Shown here piece after piece: positions 1 to 5,854 of a DNA stretch of 11,845 nucleotides. The notes under the pieces are model-generated. The model saw only the letters and a program-made list of their open reading frames with translations. It was not told the DNA's origin and did no database searches. Positions within the stretch are counted from its first letter, which is position 1, and every line of letters starts with the position of its first letter. Location of the stretch: the NCBI GenBank assembly GCA_017542725.1, contig JAFXWR010000168.1, forward strand, positions 1 to 11,845. Reading direction: 5' to 3'. A program made the translations under genes and the position numbers. The stretch comes from Lachnospiraceae bacterium. Its GTDB lineage: Bacteria; Bacillota_A; Clostridia; Lachnospirales; Lachnospiraceae.

Positions 1-1421
1 ATATAATAAACTTTAGTAGTTTGAAAATTACTTAAGTCAATGTTTTGTATGCTGCTACAATTCATAAACATTGAACCAATATTTGTCACATTAGTTGTAT
101 TAATTGTTCCAAAATTAACATTTGTCAACTTCGTACAATCTTTAAACATACTTGACATATTTGTTACTTTAACAAAATCAAGTGTACTTAAGTTAATTTC
201 AGTTAAATTACTACATCCCTCAAAAAATGATGACATATCTGTAACTTTACTTATATAAAGCCCATCAAGGTTAATAGAAGTTAGTCCACTACATCCTTTT
301 ACGATATTTTTCATATTTGAAGATTGAACTTTTGTGGTATTAAATCCACTCAAATCAAGGTAGGTTAAACTTCTACAATTTTGAAACATATTCGCGACAT
401 TTGTACAGTTACTCGTTTCAATATTTTCAAAATTACTTATAGTAGCTAGATTATAAAAATTATTAAACCAAGAATTACATGTTGTTGGACTTATAACATC
501 TTCTATAACTATTTTTATAATTTTGCTCTTTTTAGTTTGGGTATTTAATGTTGAAGAACTATAGCTTCCTTGTGTTAATCCTGTTTGTGCTGTGCTTCTT
601 AAATGTAAAATAGTGTCATCATCAGTTAGATAATAATATGTTTTGGCAGCACCGAATAGATTATTACTCGGATTTTTCAACAAACTTTCTAAGTCTACAA
701 ATGTTTCACTAACACTTGCTTTATCTTCATTTTGATTTTCTTCTTGATTCTCTTCCTCATCATTTTTACTTGGTTCACTCTCACTAGCAACAACATTTGA
801 TTGATTATCTTTACTTGGTTCTACTATGGTTGTTGAATTAGTTGAGTCAGTAGTACTGGTAGACTCCTCAGTTGTTTCACTAGATTCTACAGTTGTTTCA
901 CTTGACTCTAATGTAGCGTTGGCTGTATCTGTTGAGTCAGTTGGGTAAGTTTGATTAGTTTCTTCATTCTTTGAAGAACTTTCGTTTTCTTTTGGTTCTT
1001 TGCTTTCTCCGCCATTTTCATTGTTGCCTTCGCTAGATTGATTACTACCATTATTTCCATCATTCTCTAGTTCCCCTTTGGTAGAGTCATCTCCCTCTTC
1101 ACCAAAACCTTCACCCTCTGGTTCTTCAGCATTGCCAATGTCATTACCATCATCACTCTCAGGGTCAACTATATTTCCTCCATTATCATCTCCATCATTT
1201 TGGCCGTAAGAAGCTTTAGTGTATTCAACACTCGTTTTACTTGTGCCCATGATTTCAGATGCTTTCTCTTCACCAAGGTCAGTTTTTAACTGCTCGGCAA
1301 TCTTTGACTGACCGGTGTCTCCAGTCTTATCAACCTCATTTGCAAAAACTGCAGCATGTGGTAAGGTCATATTGATAACCATACTCACAATTAGAATTAT
1401 TGACAACCTTCTCTTATTCAT
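1..1421 (-). CDS. Secreted BspA/DUF285-type leucine-rich-repeat surface protein, C-terminus outside window
   Basis: The frame is open from ATG at 1421 to the window edge (473 codons). Residues 1-27 form a signal peptide (MNKRR, hydrophobic core, AVFA then NE) cut by signal peptidase I; there is no lipobox cysteine. Residues about 70-240 are a low-complexity stalk rich in Asp/Glu/Asn/Ser/Thr. Residues about 245-335 (from LFGAAKTYYL) resemble the lead-in of DUF285 proteins. From about residue 338 at least five repeats of about 25 residues follow the pattern NMSSMFKDCTKLTNVNF, the DUF285 form of BspA leucine-rich repeats. Such proteins are exported and in characterised cases bind host matrix or other bacteria; that role is inferred here. 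The wall anchor, if any, lies beyond the window. A GGGGG ribosome site sits 5 nt before the start. Expression is probably gated by the attenuator leader upstream (1486-1674). Confidence 0.88.
   Translation of the reverse strand, partial: MNKRRLSIILIVSMVINMTLPHAAVFANEVDKTGDTGQSKIAEQLKTDLGEEKASEIMGTSKTSVEYTKASYGQNDGDDNGGNIVDPESDDGNDIGNAEEPEGEGFGEEGDDSTKGELENDGNNGSNQSSEGNNENGGESKEPKENESSSKNEETNQTYPTDSTDTANATLESSETTVESSETTEESTSTTDSTNSTTIVEPSKDNQSNVVASESEPSKNDEEENQEENQNEDKASVSETFVDLESLLKNPSNNLFGAAKTYYYLTDDDTILHLRSTAQTGLTQGSYSSSTLNTQTKKSKIIKIVIEDVISPTTCNSWFNNFYNLATISNFENIETSNCTNVANMFQNCRSLTYLDLSGFNTTKVQSSNMKNIVKGCSGLTSINLDGLYISKVTDMSSFFEGCSNLTEINLSTLDFVKVTNMSSMFKDCTKLTNVNFGTINTTNVTNIGSMFMNCSSIQNIDLSNFQTTKVYY
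869..910. repeat. Two tandem 21-bp units in the stalk-coding region
   Basis: Units at 869-889 and 890-910 are identical at 19 of 21 positions and encode, on the minus strand, consecutive ESSETTV/E-type heptapeptides in the Ser/Thr-rich stalk. The unit length is a multiple of three, so copy changes would alter stalk length without breaking the frame. Confidence 0.75.
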
Positions 1422-1426
1422 AATAG

Positions 1427-1431
1427 CCCCC
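1427..1431 (-). promoter_or_regulatory. Ribosome binding site of the LRR protein
   Basis: Minus-strand GGGGG lies 5 nt before the ATG at 1421, about 55 nt downstream of the leader terminator, so it is only transcribed after readthrough. It supports the chosen start. Confidence 0.65.
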
Positions 1432-1485
1432 AATATTATTATATATAAATTCAATTTATTATTTTTTAATCACTATTCTTATCCT

Positions 1486-1523
1486 AAAATAAAAATCTCG
1501 CAAGTCCATTGGACTCACGAGAT
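1486..1523 (-). terminator. Intrinsic terminator inside the LRR gene leader
   Basis: The RNA AUCUCGUGAGUCC (1523-1511), loop AAU, GGACUUGCGAGAU (1507-1495) forms a 13-bp stem with two G-U pairs, followed by UUUUAUUUU. The two G-U pairs become C-A mismatches on the plus strand and no T tract follows there, so it acts only on minus-strand transcripts. It ends about 65 nt before the LRR start codon, so it controls that gene and does not end the preceding operon. Confidence 0.85.
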
Positions 1524-1674
1524 GAAAATTGTGAGCCCTTGTTTATGAGACAAGATACTAATAATCTACCAGAGATATTGTAAAGCTCACATTTTTACCA
1601 AAATGTGACTCTGGTAAACCAGTACACAAATAGACGGAGCTTTCGCCCCAATAAAAAATTAGTTTCTTTCTCGC
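1486..1674 (-). promoter_or_regulatory. Structured 5' leader of the LRR gene: candidate riboswitch or attenuator, class unassigned
   Basis: In RNA order (high to low coordinates) the leader shows these elements. (1) A GNRA hairpin, GGGGC-GAAA-GCUCC, at 1649-1636. (2) A long-range 10-bp stem, UUUACCAGAG (1618-1609) with CUCUGGUAGA (1574-1565), one G-U pair. (3) Inside it, a perfect 8-bp hairpin CACAUUUU-GGUA-AAAAUGUG (1607-1588). (4) A short CUUGU/ACAAG hairpin (1554-1538). (5) GGGCUCAC (1538-1531), which can pair either with GUGAGUCC (1518-1511), forming an antiterminator, or with GUGAGC (1590-1585), freeing the terminator. (6) The terminator at 1523-1486. Mutually exclusive pairings ahead of a terminator are the hallmark of a transcription-attenuating riboswitch or protein/RNA-controlled attenuator. 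It does not match the conserved cores I know for c-di-GMP-I/II, SAM, TPP, lysine, purine, cobalamin, FMN, glycine, T-box, ykkC or preQ1. The ligand or effector is unknown. Confidence 0.7.
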
Positions 1675-1710
1675 ACTTTTATATTACCATATTTATAACT
1701 TTTCCGCAAC
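1674..1710 (-). promoter_or_regulatory. Extended -10 promoter of the LRR leader
   Basis: -35-like TTGCGG (1709-1704), 17-nt spacer, and -10 TAATAT (1686-1681) with an upstream TG forming TGGTAATAT. Expected transcript start is about 1674. It is identical at 31 of 37 positions to the promoter at 2923-2959 and directly abuts the T tract of the terminator at 1711-1739. Confidence 0.6.
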
Positions 1711-1739
1711 AAAAAAGAGCCATAACTGGCTCAAAAAAA
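1711..1739 (-). terminator. Terminator of the GNAT/63-residue operon
   Basis: Minus-strand GAGCCA-GUUA-UGGCUC (6-bp stem, 1732-1717) is followed by six U residues and preceded by seven, 17 nt after the stop codon of the 63-residue gene. Confidence 0.75.
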
Positions 1740-1755
1740 GTGATTGTTTGTTAAA

Positions 1756-1947
1756 CTATTTTACTTCAAAATCCTTCATTTCATCATCAGTAAGTTCTCG
1801 ACCAAGAATTCTTGAATACATTATGGCATCCCTTAATTTATATATTTTGCCATTTGATTCTTCAGTCATACGACCATCAGGCATTTCATTTCCAAAATCA
1901 TTATAGTCAATATCATTAATTTTTTTACTTTTCTCTACAACTATCAT
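1756..1947 (-). CDS. Small acidic protein of unknown function (63 residues), coupled to the GNAT gene
   Basis: I do not recognise this family. The product starts MIVVEKSKKINDIDYNDFGNE, is charged and soluble-looking, has no signal peptide or membrane segment, and ends with an acidic, probably helical stretch (GRELTDDEMKDFEVK). Its ATG lies 1 nt after the TAG of the acetyltransferase frame, and its AAGGAGGA ribosome site is inside the last codons of that gene, so translation is coupled. It is the last gene before the terminator at 1711-1739. Clear ribosome site, tight spacing and terminator make it a real gene. A partner or regulator of the acetyltransferase is plausible from context only. Confidence 0.75.
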   Translation of the reverse strand: MIVVEKSKKINDIDYNDFGNEMPDGRMTEESNGKIYKLRDAIMYSRILGRELTDDEMKDFEVK

Positions 1948-1948
1948 A

Positions 1949-2468
1949 CTAATCCTCCTTAAAATACTTACTAATTAAATCTAATGCTCCATAACTATCA
2001 ATATACATAATGTGCCAGTCAATGTTTTTAGCTTTTAATGTTTTCTTATAGTGATCAATAAGCCCATTTTTAGCAGTAAACTGCACATAGCCTTCATTCC
2101 CGGCATCCCAACTTTCCTTACATGCAATCGCAAATAAATGAGCTCCAACACCTTTATAGTGACCATTTTTACCTATATTATGAGGTGCCGCCTCCACTAT
2201 ATCAACATGAGTATATAATTGTTCTGTAATATGTTTTAATGCAATTAATCCCTCAAGTTCGTCGCTACCTTTTATATATAAGCCATAAATTAAATATTTT
2301 TCATTCTGTGGTTTAGCCCAATCAAAAACCCAACCAACATTTTTTTAAATCTATTGCTTGCTCTGAACTAATCTTTTCTATTAATCTATATTCTGTATCA
2401 AATTTTTTACCCGTAGATTGTTCTATTAAGCAATTTGTAAGTTCATCAATTTTTATATCAATTTCCAC
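1949..2468 (-). pseudogene. GNAT-like N-acetyltransferase interrupted by a +1 frameshift
   Basis: Two frames join into one protein of about 172 residues. The N-terminal part begins at GTG 2468 (VEIDIKIDELTNCLIEQSTG...) and runs to DLKK, after which that frame stops at TGA within a few codons. The C-terminal part continues one frame over from VGWVFDWAKPQNEKYLIYGLYIKG to the end at 1949. The junction is a run of seven A at 2346-2340 (minus strand); six A would restore the frame. The C-terminal half has GNAT character: HYKGVGAHLFAIA resembles the acetyl-CoA-binding loop and helix (Q/R-x-x-G-x-G/A), followed by QFTAKNGLIDHYKKTLKAKN near the end of the fold. The substrate is unknown. This could be a decayed gene, a slippage-controlled gene or a sequencing error. 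GTG at 2197 could only make an 82-residue fragment. Confidence 0.72.
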
Positions 2469-2474
2469 ACATTC

Positions 2475-2503
2475 ATTATATCATACTATTTAAATTATTC
2501 CAA
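2475..2503 (-). promoter_or_regulatory. Promoter of the GNAT/63-residue operon
   Basis: -35 TTGGAA (2503-2498), 17-nt spacer, perfect -10 TATAAT (2480-2475). The -10 ends only 6 nt before the GTG at 2468, so the transcript would start at or next to that codon, leaving no room for a ribosome site. Confidence 0.55.
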
Positions 2504-2554
2504 TATCTTGCAGGTTGTAAGATATCCTCCCCTACATATGCATTCCCCCCTACG
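2503..2554. repeat. Small inverted repeat and paired GTAGGGG motifs in the intergenic gap
   Basis: On the minus strand two related motifs, CGTAGGGGGGAATG (2554-2541) and GTAGGGGAGGATATC (2535-2521), lie in tandem. The end of the second overlaps a 7-bp inverted repeat, ATATCTT/AAGATAT (2525-2519 and 2509-2503). The G-rich patches stand out in AT-rich DNA. This may be a decayed copy of a dispersed palindromic repeat. The rest of the 2469-2683 gap has no convincing gene. Confidence 0.4.
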
Positions 2555-2658
2555 ATGTTGCATCCATCAATACAATATTTAATCTAATCCTATATCATCT
2601 AGATTGCGCTTCACATACACAAATTTTGAAAAATGTATAAATTATGAAAAACTCAAGC

Positions 2659-2700
2659 TTATACATATCTACTCATAGTCCAGTCAATTATAGCATTCAT
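2659..2700 (-). pseudogene. Possible remnant of a toxin start overlapping the antitoxin-like gene
   Basis: A 13-codon frame beginning at ATG 2700 overlaps the last 17 nt of the antitoxin-like gene and reads MNAIIDWTMSRYV before a stop. PIN-domain (VapC) toxins often begin with a similar Met, hydrophobic strand and Asp, and their start often overlaps the antitoxin end. The downstream DNA in this frame is full of stops. The match is only six residues, so this is tentative. Confidence 0.25.
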
Positions 2701-2905
2701 TTCTTAGTTTCTCAATATAATCTGAGGCATCCATATTAAATGCCTTACCTACTGATTGATACTTAGACAAATCAATTTTTCTTTGTCTTTTTGCTTCACT
2801 TTTAGTTTTTTTACTTATGATTTTGCCAACATAAGCGGCAACAATGCGGATGTCACTTCTGCTAAGACTTTCTATGCTTTTATATAATCTTGCAACCTCA
2901 CTCAT
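2684..2905 (-). CDS. Antitoxin-like small protein (73 residues)
   Basis: The gene has its own promoter (2923-2959), an AAAGGAG ribosome site 5 nt upstream of ATG 2905, and a basic middle (KKTKSEAKRQRK). The C-terminal segment DLSKYQSVGKAFNMDASDYIEKLRNE has the style of type II antitoxin tails, where an Asp-x-x-x-Tyr-Ile-x-x-x-Arg-Asn helix wraps the toxin. The N-terminal half (MSEVARLYKSIESLSRSDIRIVAAYVGKI) looks helical and could dimerise. I do not recognise a named family. No intact toxin follows, only a possible 13-codon stub, so it may be an orphan antitoxin. It could also be an unrelated small regulator. Confidence 0.65.
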   Translation of the reverse strand: MSEVARLYKSIESLSRSDIRIVAAYVGKIISKKTKSEAKRQRKIDLSKYQSVGKAFNMDASDYIEKLRNECYN

Positions 2906-2922
2906 ATATGCTCCTTTCTTTT

Positions 2923-2959
2923 CACTTATATATTACCATATTAATTGTTTTGCCGCAAC
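2923..2959 (-). promoter_or_regulatory. Extended -10 promoter of the antitoxin-like gene
   Basis: TTGCGG (2958-2953), 17-nt spacer, TGGTAATAT extended -10 (hexamer 2935-2930), expected start near 2923, and ATG at 2905. It shares 31 of 37 positions with the LRR leader promoter (1674-1710) and abuts the proS terminator. Confidence 0.6.
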
Positions 2960-2960
2960 T

Positions 2961-2985
2961 AAAAAAGGGCGGATGGTATCCGCCC
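2961..2985 (-). terminator. Terminator after proS, end of the efflux/proS operon
   Basis: Minus-strand GGGCGGAT-ACC-ATCCGCCC forms a perfect 8-bp GC-rich stem (2985-2967) followed by six T (2966-2961), starting 4 nt after the proS stop codon. Confidence 0.92.
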
Positions 2986-2989
2986 TAAA

Positions 2990-4429
2990 CTAATATGATT
3001 TGCCCCAGATAACTTCGTACTTCGCAGGTTTACCGCATACTACACATTTATCTGAAAGTTGCTCCTGCTCCATCGGTATGCATCTTGATGAAATTCCTGT
3101 CTCATCCTTAAGTTCTATCTCACACTCTTCGCATCCACAGTGCATTGCTTTTATGAATCCCTTCTTGTTATTCATTTTGCTAATCAACTCTTCTTTTGTA
3201 AGTGCTACATCTATATGGTCATCAAGGAACTTCTTCGCAACTTCGAACATATTCTTTTGAATCAACTCAAGTAACTCTTTTATTTTTGAGTCTAATTCAT
3301 TTAATTTAACTTCAATCTTCTCTCCAGTATCTCTTCTCACAAGTACACATACGCCCTTTTCTATATCCTTAGGTCCTATCTCAAGTCTAAGTGGTATTCC
3401 CTTTATCTCGCAATCTGAGAATTTATATCCCGGTGTCTTATCAGATAAATCTATGTCAACTCTAACTCCTACTTTCTTTAAGCTATTATATATTTCATTT
3501 GCCTTATCAACATTATTTTTGTCTGTCATTCTGATAGGAACTATTCTTACCTGTATAGGAGCAAGGTGTGGCGGAAGTTTAAGACCATTATCATCACCGT
3601 GCACCATTATAAGAGCACCTATGATTCTTGAAGATATAGCCCAAGATGTTTCTGTAGCATATGTAAGTTTATTATTTTTATCAAGATATTTTATATCAAA
3701 AGCTTTTGCGAAATTATCTCCAAAGTCATGAGATGTACCAGATTGAAGCGCCTTACCATCTTTCATGATTGACTCTACAGTGTAAGTAGCCTGTGCTCCA
3801 GCAAATTTTTCTTTCTCAGTCTTCTTTCCCTTCAAAACTGGTATTGCGGCATCATTTTGTATAAAATCTTCATACATATAAAGAATATCTAAAGTAAACT
3901 GAAGTGATTCTTCTGGCGTCGCATGTAAAGTATGACCCTCATGCCAGAAAAACTCACGAGTTCTTAAGAAAGGTCTTGTCTCTTTTTCCCAACGAACAAC
4001 TGAGCCCCATTGACACAAAAGTTGTGGCAAATCTCTATATGAATGCACTACATCATGCCAGTAATCGCAAAATACAGTTTCAGAAGTTGGACGAACAGCA
4101 AGTCTATCTTCCAATATATCGTCCCCACCACAAGCAACCCATGCACATTCTGGTGCAAAGCCTTCAACGTGCTCTTTTTCTTTCAAAAGCAAATGCTCTG
4201 GTATAAGAACAGGCATAGCCACATTGGTAACTCCCATCTTCTTAAGCCTTGCATCTACATTATTCATTACGTTTTCCCATAATGCCCAACCATAGGGTCT
4301 TATTACTACAAATCCTTTTACACCACTATAGATGCAAAGTTCTGATTTAAGACACACATCAGTATACCACTGTGCGAAATCTTTTTCCTGTGATGTGATT
4401 TGTTCTACTTGTTTTTTTGCTTCTGCCAT
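2990..4429 (-). CDS. proS: Prolyl-tRNA synthetase (class II, short archaeal/eukaryote-like type)
   Basis: Charges tRNA-Pro with proline in the cytoplasm using ATP. The 479-residue product has the class II core: motif 1 around residues 40-80, proline/ATP-binding RPTSE (113-117), motif 2 with RWEKETRPFLRTREFFWHEGHT (146-167), GTSHDFGDNF (231-240) and motif 3 around TSWAISSRIIGAL (261-273). An anticodon-binding domain follows (about 290-400). The C-terminal zinc domain has Cys431, Cys436, Cys462 and Cys465 and ends in WGKSY with the terminal Tyr typical of this type. The editing insert of about 180 residues found in bacterial-type ProRS is absent. I chose ATG 4429, which has GGGAG 5 nt upstream, over an in-frame TTG at 4441. 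It begins 12 nt after the second TolC-like gene, so it is probably co-transcribed with the efflux genes. Confidence 0.97.
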   Translation of the reverse strand: MAEAKKQVEQITSQEKDFAQWYTDVCLKSELCIYSGVKGFVVIRPYGWALWENVMNNVDARLKKMGVTNVAMPVLIPEHLLLKEKEHVEGFAPECAWVACGGDDILEDRLAVRPTSETVFCDYWHDVVHSYRDLPQLLCQWGSVVRWEKETRPFLRTREFFWHEGHTLHATPEESLQFTLDILYMYEDFIQNDAAIPVLKGKKTEKEKFAGAQATYTVESIMKDGKALQSGTSHDFGDNFAKAFDIKYLDKNNKLTYATETSWAISSRIIGALIMVHGDDNGLKLPPHLAPIQVRIVPIRMTDKNNVDKANEIYNSLKKVGVRVDIDLSDKTPGYKFSDCEIKGIPLRLEIGPKDIEKGVCVLVRRDTGEKIEVKLNELDSKIKELLELIQKNMFEVAKKFLDDHIDVALTKEELISKMNNKKGFIKAMHCGCEECEIELKDETGISSRCIPMEQEQLSDKCVVCGKPAKYEVIWGKSY

Positions 4430-4441
4430 ATTAACTCCCAA

Positions 4442-5851
4442 TTATGATATTGTTATATCTCCAAGTGATGCGTAGTAATATGCATTTGTTGCATTGATTA
4501 AGTTATATTTTGCAACTTTTACTTGAAGTTTATTTGATAAATTTTGTAATTCAAGACCTTTATACTCAAGTTCACTAACTAAATTACTATCAAACTTTCT
4601 CTTATTTGCTTCATCATTTATATCGCAAATTTCTTTCAAGTACATGCTCGAATCATACAAAAGTTTTTTTGACAGCAAATCATTATATAGATTTTCAAAT
4701 TCAGCAATAATTACATTTGAAGTATATTCTTGTCTCTTATGAAATAACTCTTCACCAGTACTTTGTGGTAATCTTTTATCTCTATCACTTATTTTTATAG
4801 CATTATATGTAGAATTACTTGTGTAAGCCCTTGTCTTATCATCTTCAAAATTTATGCTAGAAATATAATTTAAATCTATAACTGGTTCAACAAACACTAA
4901 CTTATCTATGTCGCCAACCTTATATCCAAGATTTATAGCTACCTGCTCTTTTACATTTTTAAGTGTTGTCTCAGTAGCCTTAAACGAATTCTTAGCGTTT
5001 TCATATTGATCCATGCTTGTCGATACATCTAGAGCCGTCGCCAACCCCAATTCATAATTCTTTTTCTTCAGTAAATACATATCATAATACAAATTCGTTT
5101 GTTTTTCAAGTATTTCCGCATAGTCTGAAAGCTGTAAATATGTAAGGACTACCGAGGTTATTGCTTTTGTAACCGACCTTCTCGCAAATGCTACTTTATT
5201 ATTATTATCAACATTTCCTATATTGTATAATGCATTATTTAACCCTAGCATTCTTTTCGTGCTATTTATAGAAGAATTTGTAGTATTATATGTTATTTTT
5301 GTAGTAGTATACATATTCTTATATGCATTTATTTGAGCCGTAAAACTATCATATTTCTTTTTATAATCTGGGTCTGTCTTATCTAAAACATTTCTTTGGT
5401 AGGTTAAACTTTTAATTGTGTCATTAAAAGTAGTCATCAAATCAAAAATCTCTTCAGTATACTGTCTATAATCATATAGTAATGTGTCGTTGCCACCTCT
5501 AGCATAAAATGACATCCAATATGAACTCTCAGCACCAGATTTAATGTTTGTATATGTTGGAGAAAAATATTTTATCCTTGATTCTATAGTATTTAAGTCA
5601 ACGACAAAATTGTCTACACTATCATACTCTTCTTTATTTATCCCTGGTTTAACCGGGTTAAGTGGATTGTATTCTTCATATGGGTCTTTATGTACAATAG
5701 TGGCTTCAGAAATACTATTTTTTTCTTCAGCAACTGGCACATCAACTTCTCCCTCAAATGGATCAGTCTTTCTTGCATACGAAATACTGCCTAAAGACAT
5801 AGACATTATAAGAGAGAGAGCTATTATTTTTTTTAATACTTTATATTTCAT
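4442..5851 (-). CDS. TolC-family-like secreted protein, second copy
   Basis: Residues 1-26 are a signal peptide (MKYKVLKK, hydrophobic core, SISYA then RK). A linker of about 50 residues rich in Asp/Glu/Pro follows. The body is mostly helical and contains the two TolC/OEP-type half-repeats: NYELGLATALDVSTSMDQYE (about 265-285) and KRKFDSNLVSELEYKGLELQ (near 425). Each has the Y/F-x-x-G/S-x-A/V helical turn that starts an outer-membrane-efflux-protein hairpin. At 469 residues it is of normal TolC length. It starts 3 nt after the stop of the other TolC-like gene with no good ribosome site (only GGGG 18 nt upstream), so it is likely translated by coupling. It is a diverged paralogue of its neighbour. 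If the cell has one membrane, it cannot be an outer-membrane channel and may act as an extracytoplasmic extension of the pump. Confidence 0.82.
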   Translation of the reverse strand: MKYKVLKKIIALSLIMSMSLGSISYARKTDPFEGEVDVPVAEEKNSISEATIVHKDPYEEYNPLNPVKPGINKEEYDSVDNFVVDLNTIESRIKYFSPTYTNIKSGAESSYWMSFYARGGNDTLLYDYRQYTEEIFDLMTTFNDTIKSLTYQRNVLDKTDPDYKKKYDSFTAQINAYKNMYTTTKITYNTTNSSINSTKRMLGLNNALYNIGNVDNNNKVAFARRSVTKAITSVVLTYLQLSDYAEILEKQTNLYYDMYLLKKKNYELGLATALDVSTSMDQYENAKNSFKATETTLKNVKEQVAINLGYKVGDIDKLVFVEPVIDLNYISSINFEDDKTRAYTSNSTYNAIKISDRDKRLPQSTGEELFHKRQEYTSNVIIAEFENLYNDLLSKKLLYDSSMYLKEICDINDEANKRKFDSNLVSELEYKGLELQNLSNKLQVKVAKYNLINATNAYYYASLGDITIS

Positions 5852-5854
5852 AAA

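Noticed and set aside
40..258. Plus-strand frame inside the LRR gene
   Set aside because: Antisense to the periodic DUF285 repeats; its apparent repetitiveness comes from those repeats.
1432..1470. A second promoter between the leader terminator and the LRR gene (TATATAATAAT near 1440)
   Set aside because: A -10-like string is expected in such AT-rich DNA and there is no credible -35 at proper spacing.
1486..1674. Assignment of the leader to c-di-GMP, T-box, SAM, TPP, purine or preQ1 riboswitches
   Set aside because: I looked for their conserved cores and found none, so I left the class open.
1949..2197. An independent 82-residue gene starting at GTG 2197
   Set aside because: The same frame upstream still encodes conserved-looking acetyltransferase sequence, so this is the tail of a frameshifted gene.
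2325..2350. Programmed -1 ribosomal frameshift at A-AAA-AAA
   Set aside because: The heptamer fits a -1 site, but the acetyltransferase continues in the +1 frame, so -1 slippage does not restore it.
4430..4441. TTG 4441 as the proS start
   Set aside because: It leaves no ribosome site; ATG 4429 has GGGAG at proper spacing, and that GGGAG would be inside the TTG-started frame.
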